Positions 12,189-25,611 are shown, numbered from the stretch's first letter. The stretch: 64,000 nucleotides of DNA from Chlorokybus atmophyticus (GCA_009103225.1 RHPI01003041.1:130066-194065); one strand, 5' to 3'. Translations and numbers: made by a program. The notes: generated by a model from the letters alone, not told the origin.

Positions 12189-15100
12189 ATGGCTCTGATG
12201 TCTCGCGGTCCCTCCGGCCGAGGCGTTGGCTCTACCACTCTACTCCCCTCCTCCTCCTCCTCCAGGGCTTGCCTTGTGGCGGCTGCGCTGGTGGCCTTCC
12301 CGCTGCTGAACCTGCTTCTGTTCGCTTATGGGGCGAGGATGGGCGGCGGCGGAGGTGGTGGGATGGGAGAAGGGTTGTCTGTGGCGGCGCTGGCCGGGGG
12401 GATGACGACTAAAGTGAAGGGGGCGTGGGGGAGGGCAGGAAGGGGAGGAGGGGAGGAGCAACAGCATGGGGTGAATGCAGGAGTCAGGATGAGTGCCGTG
12501 TGCATGCGTCTCAATTGGGCATTAAAAACAGACCAATCAGTGATTCCCGCATGCCCACCCACCCTCACACACGAATGTCCACAAAGTGTGTTTTCGCGCT
12601 CAGAGGCATAAACCTACACGCGCACGCACACGCATGCGCAGTGTCTATGTGACCTGTCGTGGAGTCTAACTCTCTCTATGTGCAGGCACGCACGCTAGCG
12701 GAAGCGCACGTAGGTAGCAGCAACACCAACGCAAACACCACCACAAGCACACAGACAGCTGACACCCGCCCTCACCGAGACAGGATCCCCACCCTCTTGG
12801 AGGCTGTTCAGCCTCACCCCCGCTTCGCCGCGTACTCCTCCCTCTACACCAACTCCCAGTCTTTCCTCCTCGACAAGCACGGCCGCGCCTGCCTCGTGAG
12901 CGACGCCTTCGCGGGCGCGATGGATGGTGCTGACTTCGCGGGGACGTATCTCGGGGCGGTGGCGGAGATGCTGGCGGCCAACGGGATGGAAGTGACCGCG
13001 GTGTGGGTGGGGAAGGAGGGGGAGAAAATGAGCGCGGAGACGGTGAGGGAGAGGGTGTGGGTGTGAGTGTGGGTGGGTGGGTGGGGGTGGGGGTGGGTGT
13101 GTCAGTGCTTGTGCCTGCGCGCGGACACGCATGTGCACATGCGTGTGCGTGTGTGTGGTGCAAGTGCGTGCACGCGTGTGTGCATGCATGCGCGCATGCG
13201 TCGATGTGTATGTGCATGTGTGTGTGTGTGCGCGCGCGCGAGCGCGAGCGTGTGCGTGTGTGTGCGTGTGAGCGCGTGAGTGAGTGAACAGGTGATTAAC
13301 TTTGCATCCCCACCCCGCAGATCGCCTCCTACGAGTCCCGCGGCGTGTCCCTCCTCTCCCTCCCTCCCTCCCCCTTCCCGTACGACACGGCCGCGACGGA
13401 CGCGCGCGATGGTGACGACGGGGGCACGGCCGCGTCGCACCGCACGTGGGAGTGGCTCAGGGCGCAGCCGCCGTTCGACGTCATACACTTTGGGGAAAGG
13501 GGGGTAAGAATGTGCTTGTACGTGTGTGCGTTGGGAAGTTGTCTGGGTGCGCAAGCGTGCACACATATGCTTGTTCGCGCGCTTGTGTGCATGTGCATGC
13601 GCATGCGTACGCACATATATGCGGCACTCTGTGCGCAAGCGAACGCGTGCATGTGCGTAGCGGTGTAGGGGCCTGCGTGGGTGTGTGTATGTTTGCCTGT
13701 GCTTGTCTCATGCAGTCGTTGTGGGACAGGGTTTGGGGTACTTCTCTGGTCAAGGGAAGGCTCAAGGGCTTGGGCTGACGCTCACCCCGCTCGTGGTTCA
13801 CCTCACCGAACCCAGCGACACAAACACCCTCCAGGCAAGGGACAACGTTACCACTCAAGTACCTCAAACCTAGCACCACATGTTGCACTGTACGCACGCA
13901 CGCACGCACGCGTCGTCAAACAAGCACACGTACACACCCCAACACCCTCCTTTTCCAGCTTCCCGTCTCTGTTGGTGACCTGCTCCGTGAGCACTTGGAG
14001 AAAGGCGCAGCCGAGGCAGCGGACTTCCGGGTCGCCACAGGACGCTGGCGTGCCAACATGGCCGCAGAAGAAGACAAAGACGAGGATCATAACAACAACA
14101 ACATTAACGATCTCATGGTCGGTGGCGTGATAGTGCCTTCTTGGCTTCAGGGCTTCAAACCCCCCACGCGCATGTCCACCTCGATCGAGGAGGTTGTGTA
14201 CTTTGCCCGGCTCGAGCTCAAGAAGGGACTCGCGCTCTTCTGCGATGCAATCGACCGCCTCGCACGCAAGCTTGGCTCTGATGATGATGATGTGGACACG
14301 CCGTCTCTCATTGTCACGTTCTTCGGCCACGCACCCAACAGTGAAAGTGATGATAGTGATGAGGATGATGATAATGGTGGTGGTGGTGATGGTGGTGATG
14401 AGTATGTGAAACGTGGAGGTGGGTTTGGGCCTGCTGGTGAGTTTGTTGCGGACAGGGCTGCCAAGTGGAAGGGGAATATCAGGTGGCAGATTTTGAACGA
14501 TGCGAAGGATGCGCAGGTGTGGGACACACATTCAACATGCATGTGATGCTGGTTGTATTGCATGCGACAGATCTGAGCAAACTGATGTTGATGCTGTCTT
14601 GCAGGCGAGGTTGAGCTACATGAGCAAGCCTGGACGGTTGGCGGTGATGCCGTCTCTGGTTGAGAACACACCTTACACTCCAATAGTAAGTAATGTCACG
14701 CACGCGCACACACGCACGTGCACGCACGCGCTGTCATTCACATAATATGTTCTTTCCTTGACAGGAGTGTCTTGTGGCGGGTGTGCCGTTTGTAGCAACT
14801 GACGTGGGTGGCGTCAAAGACATGCTCAACGACATGCTGCCCAACATGGAGCAGGAGATCCAGAACGTGCTCGTTCCTCCCGAATCCGCACACCTGGCTG
14901 AGAAGCTTCTCCAGGTATGCATTCAGAGGTCTCTGTGTGTTATAAATCATACACGCGCAAGAGTGCGCACACACTCATATGTTTGCGCACGCTTGCACGC
15001 CTGTGAGCATCAAAATGTACGGTTCCACATGGGCACGCGCACGCATGCACGCGCGTGTATGTGCGTGCGCGCCCACGCACCCACGCGTGCGCACCCACGC

Positions 15101-16755
15101 ACCCACGCGCACACATGCTCACACCCACACCCACCCATCCACACAGTTCCTCCGCACCCCTCCCTCTCTCCTCCCTCCCCCCTCCCCTTCAACCTTCTCC
15201 TCCCTCGAGCGCGCCTGGATCGCCTGGCATCACATCATCCTCAACGACCCAAAGACCCCGCGCCTCAACCACATGTTGGGTAATGTTGGCGCGAAGCCCC
15301 TCGTGTCGGTGTGCATGGCCACGTACAACGGGGAGAAGACGCTGAGACAGGCGCTGGACAGCATTGAGGAACAGGATTATGCGCGGTATGAAGTGATCGT
15401 CGTGGATGACGGGAGCACGCAGAGAGAGAGCGTGGAGTACTTGAAGGAATTGGAGGAGAGGTTTGAGAGCAGAAACTGGTAGGTGTGAGTGATGCAGGAA
15501 GGGAGTAGTGTATGTGCGTGCGTGCATGCGTTCGTGCGAGCGTGCGTGCGTGCGTGCGTGGGTGGGTGGGTGAGTGGATGTGCGTGTGCGTGTGTGCGTG
15601 TGTGCGTGTGTATGCACGCGCGCTTTCATGCGGGCACGCATGCACGCGCACGCACGCACGCACAATCACACGCGCACGCGCTGCTAAGCATACACACCCA
15701 CACATGCACACACACTCGCAAACCTTTTGCTTCCTTCTGTTCATCAGGAAGGTGTTGAGGAAGGAGAACGGTGGTCCCGGTGCTGCGCGCAACCTGGCGG
15801 CCAAGCACGCGAAGGGGGAGTACCTCATGTTTATGGACGACGACAACATCGCCAAACCACACGAGCTGTCCACATTTGTCGGGTGAGCAACCCACACTAT
15901 GAACAGTATATCACACCTATAGTACACCACACCAACTTACATGGTAAACATTGTGCAGGGTTGCTGAGAGGACGGGTGCGGATGTGTTAACGTGCTGCAA
16001 CGATTACTTCTACGGCGACGATCCTCCCAAGAAAGGTGTGCGTTGTTGTTGTTGTGTTGGCCGGGGCGCGACAACATGGACACAAACATACGTTTTGTGG
16101 TCTTAGGTGCGGCGCCTGCGGGGCGATGGGTCCCGTTGGGCGCGGCCAAAACCGTCGGCATGTTCCAGAACTACTATGGCGATACGAATCATCTGATACG
16201 CAGGACCGCCTTCATGCAGGTCAGTAGAAGTCAACACCCACAGTCAGCACACAGCCATGCTCGCACGCGCGCGCACACACATACAAACACACGCGCACGC
16301 GCGCGCGCGCGTACAGATGCGTGCATGCCTGTGCACGTGCACACGCATAAGCACCTACGCAAATACATCCATGTGCGTGTATACCTTCACGACAAAAGGG
16401 TGGGATGCGTATTAGACGCTGGCATGCATCCCTCCACCCGCACATTATCTCAAATCCACGTGTGCTTGTGTGTCCCACCCATCAGGTGGGCGGTTTCCCC
16501 TCCGACGCCGGTTACGCCCTCGAGGACCACGAGCTCTTCTCCCGCGCCGTCCTCTCCTCCCACCGCCTCGCCCTCCTCGCCGTCCCCGACTGCCTGTACC
16601 ACTACCGGCTCCGCGCCGGGTCGCACTCCAGGAACACGCCGAGCTACTACAACCGGATGAGGACCATGAGACCGTATTTGGAGAGCGAGTACGTGCCGAG
16701 ACATTTACATTATCTGGCGAGATTCGCACAGGTAAGGAGGTGGAGGTGGAGGTGG

Positions 16756-16788
<33 letters not shown>

Positions 16789-18153
16789 GTGTATGCGCGC
16801 GTGCGTGCGTGGGATGCGACCGTCTCAATTGAAGCCAACGTGCGTGTTGGGTTAGGGTGTGAGGGGTGTGGGTGAGGAGGCGCGGGAGGAGGCGAGGGTG
16901 CAGCTGGCGGCGGGGGAGAATGCGCGGAGAGGCGTGAAGGCACTTGCGGGGGCCGTGCAGAAGCTCTGTGCGACGGCGGACTTGGGTGCGTTATGATGTA
17001 GTCGTTCTATGCATCAAGCTGTGTTTTGTGACGTGGTTGCGTGCACATACGGACACGCTTACATACGCACCCACACACACGGGCACCCACATGCATATGC
17101 ACAGTAGCACGCGCACACACGCTTACATGCGGGCACATTCGTACGCACAAGCGCAACACATTTTCCACACACACGCACGAGCGCGCAGACATGTACACAC
17201 ATGCACGACTGTTTTCAGGCCAAGAGTCCCGCAACTTGGTGGAGAACAGCGGTTTTGAGGTGGTCGTTGATGCCAAATCCGATGGCGGCAATGTCGGTGC
17301 GGGTATCGAGCACAACAACATGCCACACATTGGTGCAAAGGGCTGGCGAACCTACGAGCAGGGATACACCGTGGACACGAGTGCGTGATGATGCTACTTG
17401 TTGTTGTTGTTGCTGTTGCTGTTGTTGTCGTTGTTAACCCCTCCAGCCTTGCAGCTCACAGTCGTGCAAACGGCGTTCACTCCATCAAGATGACCAACGT
17501 GAACGGCAACGACGTGCATGGGGCAACGCAGCAGGCAAGCGTGACACAACAACGTGTAGCCAACAACTACACACACATACTCTGACCCGAACTTGCAGGT
17601 TATGTTGTACCAAACTTCTCCGGAGCCGGTTGTTGTGTCGGGTTGGTCACGAGCGCAAGGCGTGTCCGGACATAATAAAGACGCGGGTTACGCTCTTTAC
17701 GTGGATATCACATACAACGATGGTAAGCGTGTGGGAGTACTCAAGGATTATTGGCTAGATGATTGTGGTCATGTGGTAATGTTGCGTCTTCGATCCTAGG
17801 GTCAAGGAGGTGGGCGTGGTCGGTGGAGTTCACACCCGGCACGCACGGTTGGGAGATGAAAGAGGGTGTGATAGAGGCCGGGGAGCTGCCGATATCTTCG
17901 CTGCAGGTGTACGCGATGTTCCGATACCACACAGGAACCGTCTGGTTCGACGACATCGCTGTTGCGAATCTAAATGAAGGTGAGTGCCCATGGCATACGT
18001 GTGCCTGTGCGTGCGTGTGTGCAGCTGCTTTTGGCATACTGAGGAGCAAGCTGTTGCTTACAATGTGTATGCGCAGGTGTGTGTGACTATGCGCAGTTGC
18101 TGCTAGAAGGCTTGAAACAGCCCGTTAGATCGACCAGGAAACAGTTGATATAA
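12189..18153 (+). CDS. Bifunctional glycosyltransferase: GT4-like plus GT2 plus C-terminal carbohydrate-binding-like region
   Basis: Exons: 12189-12470, 12686-13042, 13321-13503, 13730-13834, 13959-14516, 14605-14685, 14765-14914, 15147-15478, 15748-15882, 15959-16035, 16107-16219, 16486-16731, 16856-16985, 17219-17380, 17455-17534, 17599-17722, 17800-17979, 18077-18153; about 1123 residues. Residues 25-47 (ACLVAAALVAFPLLNLLLFAY) form a signal anchor, suggesting a type II Golgi enzyme. Residues 110-572 are a GT4-like fold: RACLVSDAF, FDVIHFGERGGLGYFSGQGK, TPLVVHL, and a canonical EX7E (E515-ENTPYTPIE-E523) before AGVPFVATDVGG. Residues 623-870 are GT2: PLVSVCMATYNG, VVDDGS, NGGPGAARN, MDDDN (713-715), ALEDHE. 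Residues 917-1098 are a beta-rich NLVENSGFE...VWFDDIAV module. Introns 4 and 15 have GC donors. The exon 1 donor is the least certain. Confidence 0.92.
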
Positions 18154-19150
18154 TTGTAAATGTTGGTATTATTGTAAGCGTTGTTGTATGGTATACAGCT
18201 TCATTCCCCATCGGTGCTCATTGGATGCAATGCCTGTTAGTGGCTGCTTGAACCGTCCGTCACTTTACTCCACCAAGCGCAGATGCACGCATGCACGCAC
18301 TCGCACACGTGTGTGCAAGTTTGCACTCATTGGCGCAACACATCTCCCGTGCGAGAGTGCTCAAGCGGTTGGCACCAGTACTAGAGTACATGGACTGCTA
18401 CATCTCTGCGTGTATGTGAGCAATAACAGAACCGGCATGCAGTGCTGCACCATGTGGTCCTTGTGAGTGATGGTTTGTGCTGCTTCGTTTGCAATGATCT
18501 TGCACGCCAGTAGACTGCAATGATGGCAAGCTGTGACCTCGCGAATATAGTTTCCTACGCAAGCTCAAGCAGCCATGCATGCTTGTTAAAGCTGTTGGGA
18601 CAGGGGGTGCAATCCTGGATGCTTGAGTGCGTGTGTGTGTCCTCAGGAATGCGGGTGCATTGCCCCACCAAACCCTGCAAGCATTTGACGACTAGCTTCG
18701 TTGGGGTGCATGTGCTCCGTGCTTGGCTTTACCATGCTTCATGCTAGCCTATGTGGTGGTATGCTTTTGCCCTAACAGCTTGATTGTCAGCAAGCATGCG
18801 CATGGGATTACCAGTATAGTATATGTTGCTGGCAATTGCAGATTTAGTGCATAATTGCGTGCGGTTACACATATGACTTTTAAGATGTCGACCAGATTTT
18901 GTAACTTGTAGCTGCCATGCATCGGTTGGTGCAAGCACATACAAGGTTGCTTGCGCGCAATCCAAGCAAGGCTAGACTATGTGCAAGCCACCTTACTAAG
19001 TTCACCTTCATCTATGTACGGTATGTTTATAAGCAATGACAAACTTGAAGTAGCTCGTCTCCACTATACAATGGTGCTACAGCCCATTACGCACAAGGCA
19101 AGACTGGTACTGAACAATGACAGGGCAATTATGTAGCAAGGGCATGACCA
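18154..19150. other. Intergenic 3' of the glycosyltransferase gene
   Basis: No coding frame is supported. The end of this stretch grades into decayed reverse-transcriptase-like sequence. No canonical AATAAA is seen directly after the glycosyltransferase stop. Confidence 0.5.
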
Positions 19151-22100
19151 TGCACCCAAACACCCAAACAAGTGCACCTTCTTCACCCACAAGGTACCAT
19201 ATCAGGGGCACATGATTGTGCCCAATGGGGTGTATGTCCAGCAGGCAAAAGTGGAGGCATTCATTTCCATCCCAACGTCCACTGAGTTCACTTGATTATA
19301 AGCCTTCCTCGGGCTCGTCAACTACTATCGGTGCTTCGTTGTAACACTTCTCACTCATCTACCTGCTAGTCGGCTTGGCACACTGATGCACAAGCACCAA
19401 GGACTTGCAGTGGAAGTCCACGAGCACCACGGTGCACTATCACGCAGAGGAAGTTGCGGCTCAGCACCAAGGGAAGCGAGGGTGACCACCGGCCTTTCCG
19501 CGCAGCTCACCTCTAGGCACACACGTGCTCAACCACCATACACCACCCCACAAGAGATGAGGGGGAGAGCCCCTTCAACAGCTACTAGCCAGGCACCTCA
19601 CACAAGAGTAGTAAGACTAGCAGTGCACGCACATAATACCCATCATGACAAGTGATGCCCATTAATAACTGCAACCAAGCTCTGATACCCTTGCTGCTCT
19701 CCACACACACACCGATGGCTCACAAGCCCTTGCCAGTGTGCGCTGACCTGTCAACACATGCTGACACATTCCCTGCATAGGGATCATCACACTCCACCTC
19801 GAGAGTATCCGATTGACAACCCAACTCGGGATTATCAATTTAACATGGCAGGTCCAACCTGTCACACCAATGGCAATCCGCAAGTCAACTTGCGGTTTGC
19901 CATGTAGGCTCACTCTGTTGAAGCTGTCACATCATATGGCAATTCATAGTTCAATAAAAGAGGCTTATAGATCATAGGCATTGACCAGCTTTGTGCTAGC
20001 CCTTATTCATGCCTTGTGTGGTGAGGTCCAAGCCTCCTCGTGAAAGCGGATGCAACTCAATCTCGACAGGCTGTGAGGCTATTAAACACTACACAGCTCA
20101 ATAGGCGATAAGTCCAGAATGGATAATTTCACAGTCACACTCTTATTATAAAATCGAGTTACAGCGGATGACTTCCGCCAGCCCGCATATGGGCATGACA
20201 TTCGTGAAGGATTTTACTAAGATTGCCCGTCCGCTCAACGAACTACTCAATAAGGAGACACATGCGAGTGGAGAGAGGCGCAACATGAGGCCTTCTGAGC
20301 TGGTATAGAGGCTTATCACGGCAATAACATCGCAACAACTGAATAACACCAAGCCGTTCATGCTGCACATGGAACAAGCTTCAAATGAGCGCCGTGTTGG
20401 TCTCGCACGGCGATAACAAGTAGGAGCGGGTGGTTGGTCTTTTACGCCAATCGCAGCAACAACAGTGCCGCGACCAACTACATCAGCTACGAGAGGGAGT
20501 GTCTTGCATATGTGTGGGCTATCTCTTTCTGCCGCCCTTATCTATGTGGACGACATTTTAAGTTGGTCACCGGCCATTACCATCTCATGGGCTGAGCCTT
20601 TTCGCTGGCTAGTAATCGACCAGAATTGAACCAAGAAGCTGACGAGGTGGGCTTTCCTTCTGCAAGAGTACGACTTTGAGATTGAGTACCGTGCGGGTCT
20701 TGCCAATCAGGGCGCTGATGGACGTGCGTTGTGCTCAAGCTAGCCACCATGTTCGCCGTGATGGCATTGCGCTCAAGATGCACCACGGCTGGCGAGCCAA
20801 CTACAACCACTGCGCCGCTTGACGGTGACGAGACAGCGACAACAAGCTGTGCAAATCGATGCTAGAGCTCGAGGCTCAAACCACCATTGTGCCGCTGAAA
20901 TGGCACCCGTCCGACGGCGACGGTCGCCACAGGCTGAACACCTCTTGCCCCACCTATCTGCACACGCAAAAATTTCCCAAAGGCCTCAGCGCAAGGTGTG
21001 ACATAATCGAGTCAACCAGCTTGCGAAGCACTACCGCTGAAATGACGGCCATCTTTACCATTGGGGTTCAACCGGAAGTTCTCAACAAGAACAAAGAGGT
21101 GCCTGCGCCTCAATTGCGCGAAGACATCATTCCCACGTGCACCCTGCACAGCGAGCTGGAGTACTTCGGCGTGAAGCGGACTGCTAGTCTTGTTTGTGCC
21201 AAACATTGGTGGCACAGGTTGTAAAAACAGGTGCGCGCCTTCGTAGGCAACCGCCCCCGGTGCGACTTCGTTCGTGCCAGTCTTGACACCATCGGTGTAA
21301 CTCTGCACCCTCTCCCCGGGAGGCGATATGCTATAGTCGGCATGTTCTACCATTGGAGCCTAGACATCCTCGGAGACTGGTCGTCATCGGTTAGAGGCAA
21401 CAAGTACATCCGGATCCTCGTCATGATCAAGCACTTCTTTAGCACTTCTTTAAGTGGAGCTCGTGCCACTACCCGACAAAAGAAAGGGGGTAGCTCAAGC
21501 CTTCCTCAGCTGCGTCCTTGGCCCCTTCAGCTCCTGCGCCAAAGTGCTCACCAACCAAGGCTCTAAGTTCAGGGGCAGATTCGACACGCTTGAACCACGC
21601 CTATATTAAACGCCGCACCTCCCGAGAATATCCTCAAGGTAACGGCCTGACAAATCAAGTTGTCACAGCGCGCTCTGAACAGCGTCCAGACCAGCTAAAA
21701 GGCGCTGCGCAAGTAAGTCATTGAGCATGACCAGACAAACTGAGACGACTACATCCCCTTAGTCGCCCTAAGCTACCGCGTCTCCAAGCAACTTGCTTGA
21801 AGCTGTTACACGCAAGTTCAGCCCTTACCAAATGCTTTTCAAACGCGAGCCCCTGCTCAGGGCAGTCCCCTTTTGCGCACATTGAAGTCACTGTAAAGCA
21901 TGTGCTAAACAACCGCGACAATCCTGATCAGATGCATCAGAATCTAATGTCCCACGCTAACTTGTTCAAGCATTGCATCCCCATGGTACTGGGCAACCTG
22001 CGCATTGCTCAACACCGTGACACTGTGTGGCACACGATGTGTGTCACACATCGCTATGAGCGGGTGCGCAGTGGCTTCTACAAGCAGCGCAGCCGCAAAT

Positions 22101-22500
22101 TCAACGTTGGCGACCACGTCTATCGCATGATGAAGACTAAGACACATTAAAAATGAGCGTCCGCCGCACTATCTGCAAATTGCTCAAGGTGCTTCTTTCA
22201 AGCGTGCTGCTAGCAGCGTCCGGGACTTGCTGGGCCAAGACGACGACCGCGTGACTCACGCTTAAAAGACTATATGGGAAACTGCATCTCTAATCATTTT
22301 CCACAGATTGCCGGCTTCAACATCCGTCATTCACGCCCTAGTTGTAGCCTGCAATGCGAGAATTGTAGCAGCACCGACGATGCACGAAAATGATGCTGTG
22401 CGACCTCTGCAACAATGGCATGCACTGCTACTGTTTGGACCCGCCGAAGCACAAGGTCCCAGTGGAGGCATACTCGTGCGAGGATGCCACATCAATGGTC
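19150..22500 (+). mobile_element. Decayed Ty3/gypsy-type retrotransposon pol with a PHD-like finger at its 3' end
   Basis: Fragments occur in the order of a Ty3/gypsy polyprotein, with frameshifts and stops between them. Reverse transcriptase tail: KCTFFTHKVPYQGHMIV (about 19165-19220), AFLGLVNYYRCFV (19302-19340), FTKIARPLNELLNK (about 20205-20250). RNase H: YERECLAYVWA and YLCGRHFKLVTGH (20480-20580), then EYDFEIEYRAGLANQGADGRA (20665-20730). Integrase core: WSLDILGDW (21352-21381), LTNQGSKFRGRFD (21549-21587). C-terminal part: RKFSPYQMLFKREPLLRA (about 21810-21865) and RKFNVGDHVYRM. At 22355-22485 a frame carries CENC...CDLCNNGMHCYCLDPP, broken by one base. No LTRs were identified. It is a dead copy. 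Confidence 0.8.
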
Positions 22501-22554
22501 CTCCGCACTCTCGTTGAGCTGACCACTGCCGCATGCACTGCCTCCATGCTCCAG

Positions 22555-23540
22555 GGGGGTGGCTTGTTAACTTGCTGTTATTGCAGTCTCTATGTGGAGC
22601 GCATGCATTGCAATTGTTTGCTCTGCTCTTTGAAATTGTGCGACGTCACACCATGCTTTTCATGCCATGAAAACACCAATGGTGTAATCCGTGGGTGGGG
22701 AGCTCCCCACCCAGGCATCTTGAGGCATCTTTTGCCTTTACCTACTGCACACCTATCATTCTAGGGCTTTCAGCAAGGAAGGCCTTCCACTCAAGCTATG
22801 ACAATTTTAGTTAAAGAAGGAGTCGCTCCCGTGAACACTTCTCCAGACAGCTGCGTTGCCGACCATTAACAATTGTCCAGTCTCATCGTTCATGCCTACA
22901 GCCAGCTCCTCACCTCGGCTGTCAGCATATGCATCGCATGAGCCATCGATCAGCAGTGGGCTACTTCTCGATATCTGTCGAGATGTGACTTATTCATTTT
23001 CAAGTGCTCTCAATAGCCGTTAGGACTGAATGGACTGTTAGTGATTGCTTGTGTTGCATTTGAATGCTTAATATAAGTAGTAGGCTCAGTCATTGTGTGA
23101 CTTAGTAAAATTTGTGAGTAAGCTTGGGCATAAAGATCATGAGACGATTAAGTTTGTAACACGCCACCCTTGTTGCAAAGAAACCTTCACCGTGTGATAG
23201 AGTATGCATGCTTCCGTGAGCATTGCATTGCACGTGTTGTGAGCTTGGGGGTGCATGGTTGCAGTGTGTTTGTCTTCTTTGGTCAGAGCATAGCATTCAC
23301 GGGTTACGTGCTCATTTACCTCGCTTGATAGACACATTCATCCGCTCATGCAAATAGCTGTGACACAGCACTACTTATAATGGTGGCTTGTTATCTTGCT
23401 GTTATTGCAATATGTATATTGGACGCAGGCATTATTTGCACTGCTCAAACTTTGTGTAACAGCACAATATGCTTTTTATAGCGCACTCCATGGGTGGGGA
23501 GGCATCCTTTCGCCTTAGGCTACCGCACATGCACAGTAAC
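22555..23540. repeat. Diverged direct repeat pair, about 190 bp each
   Basis: 22555-22760 and 23380-23535 share an order of short blocks: TTGCTGTTATTGCA, a GCATT-TGC stretch, ATGCTTTT, GGGTGGGGAG, CATC-TTTTGCC and a CTACTGCAC/CTACCGCAC end. They are non-coding, probably two relics of one repeat family. DNA between them shows no gene. Confidence 0.55.
23137..23345 (-). repeat. Dispersed repeat, copy A (partner at 56050-56215)
   Basis: The minus strand reads EVNEHVTRECYALTKEDKHT followed by AT and a His/Cys/Met-rich stretch. The plus strand at 56050-56215 reads EVNEQATCGYYALTDANKHT with similar flanks. Conserved amino-acid blocks with intervening decay point to a repetitive, once-coding element. 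Family not recognised. Confidence 0.6.
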
Positions 23541-23739
23541 CAAGGCTTCCAGCAGAAGGCCTTTCATTCAAGCCATGGCTTATAGTTCGAGGAGTCTGTC
23601 GTGCAAGGAGGCCTCGACTGCGGGGTGTGTCTCGCGTTGGGAGTGTGTACACGAATGTGTACAAGTGTTAAGAACGAGTAAAATTATTGGGCAGCGTGCA
23701 AGAGGCCAAGCAGGGGACACCGAAGCTGTAATGTAGCAG

Positions 23740-24780
23740 CGTGTGCGGGAGACTGTGAGGAGGCAAAATAACTGTGTAGTCCCCTTAGCTTGATAGAGAG
23801 TGGTGGTCACTCAACAAGCTCCTGAACAAGGACGCTTGGAGAATGCACACAGCGGTCATGCAATGTATGTATGCGAATATGGGTAGCTAAGTAAGACGAG
23901 ATCACACACTACAAGCACCTAGCATGCGGATGCAAGCAAGCAAAGTCACAAGTGAACAGCGAGTGGGGGGCAAGCAAGCAATGCAGCAGTGTAGAGATGA
24001 TACAGTGTACAGGTAGCCAATGCGATGGCCACTAGCATGAAAGCAAAGTGTACACTCAGAAGTGTATGGGCAAAGGTATGTTCGGGGGGAAGAACACTGT
24101 TTGTCGGAATAGCTAGCATGCTAACAGCGTATACACAACTATCACTGAACTGCTGGTGCTACTGGGATCTACGTCACTGAGCCTTGGAAGCTCATCGGCT
24201 CAAGGTGGGCCAACTGGTAAATGTCGGACAGTGCCACCGCCGCTTCTGCTCCAGTCCGTCTACTTGCAACTCATTGCCGATGCCTCTGGCGGGAGTTGCC
24301 TAAGTGGGGTGTCAACGCAGCCCGCTGCCCAAGGGACTGCGTCCCTATTGGTGGAGGCCGGTGCTGGTAGTCGGCTGTCACGCGGCCTGCCGACGTAAGG
24401 ATTGCGTCCTGATTGGCGGGGCTAGGGGCCAGCAGTGTGGGCACGGATCTATCGATCCGGATGTTATTAGGGCAACACTGGTGGGTGATGAAGTGTGAGG
24501 GGGAAGTGCGTGTCGAGGGTTAGCACCGTGATAAGTTGCTCCCGTAAACACTTCGCCCGACATCCACCCTGTTAACTCGCAAACTTTGTTTACATTTATT
24601 AATTCTTTTGTGCATTTTTGTAATGATGCAACATGCCATCTCATTGAAGACTATATCCATCTTATCGATGGCATCATCTGTTGCGCATGCATGTCCTACA
24701 CTTATGCAGCCTACCAGCAATGACAACAACTTTGTCAACATAAAACACTCGAACCTACCATAGCACAAACCACGAGCATT
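23740..24780. other. Repeat-like intergenic DNA, no gene seen
   Basis: GGCAGGC/GCAAGCAAG-rich and moderately AT-rich DNA. No splice-linked coding segments, tRNA-like or terminal-repeat structure could be supported. Confidence 0.5.
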
Positions 24781-25440
24781 CTATACCTGACCACGTCACA
24801 CAACGAACCGATAAGCGTCGTCACGCGCGGCATCACGCTGCACGGGTCAACTTGGAACAATGCGGCGCGTGCGTTGCTTTGTTCGTGCTGCTTTATCAGC
24901 GCAGAATCTGCAGCGATGATGCAGCAAAAGAGGCAACTTCGAAGTTGCCGTTTATGAACGCTAGTAGCGCCTGGTGCATGTGGGTCGTGAAGTTCAGCGG
25001 CACGCCAAGCCGCTGGTCCTTCAGGCGTTGCATCATGAAGGTTCAGCGGGTGCCCTGCTATCGGTAGCGCTGAGAGGCTCATGCACAGGAAGTCATGGTA
25101 GTATTAGATGAACCATAGGACCTACAGGACACACTCCAAGTTTTCATGTCCGCCTTAAGCCAGGAGATAACATGCAGACTCCTGTCAGCAGCTCGAGCTG
25201 ACAGGAGAGAAGCCAGGCAGTGGATGGATCAAGTACATAGGCAACGCGGTTGCCGCAACCGCATGCGATGTGACAGCCGCAGCAGTTTCTTCTCCACTCC
25301 TTGATCGCACCCCGATCGGTACATATTGAACCCCACAGGGAAAGCTGCGGATAGTTCCAGGAGTTGTGCAAGCTGCAAGCGGCCAGCTGGAGACGTGAAC
25401 CAGGCTTTTGCCTCCTCTTCAGCGACAGCCCTCGTCGCCG
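24780..25440 (-). CDS. Possible minus-strand gene fragment, head-to-head with the NIDO gene
   Basis: Two minus-strand stretches look protein-like. About 25430-25330 reads RAVAEEEAKAWFTSPAGRL and then LAQLLELSAAFPVGFNM, followed by a donor-like GTACCG. About 25045-24900 reads MQRLKDQRLGVPLNF and then THMHQALLAFINGNFEVASF. A third piece in another frame, 24900-24790, reads FQVDPCSVMPRVTTLI before an AG|GTATAG donor. I could not join them in phase, so this may be a partial or decaying gene. Family unknown. Confidence 0.3.
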
Positions 25441-25611
25441 GTACGTGCAGCGCTGTGTGTGATTGTGAGTGTGCGTATGTGTGTATGTGTTCAGGTGCGC
25501 ATGCGTGTGTGGGTGGATGGGTGCGTGCGTGCGTGCGTGCAAGCAATGCGACAGCTAGTACGTGTCCACTGGAAGAGCGTGATCCACCGTGTGTTGAGCA
25601 GCGCAAGAGCC

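Noticed and set aside
12666-13217. Minus-strand open frames of 160-240 residues opposite the glycosyltransferase, NOS and CFAP57 genes
   Set aside because: They are shadows of GC- and CA-rich coding and intron DNA, with repetitive Thr/His/Pro composition and no conserved motif.
24156-24398. Open frame in the 24.1-24.4 kb region
   Set aside because: Repeat-like flanks, no motif, no splice partners.
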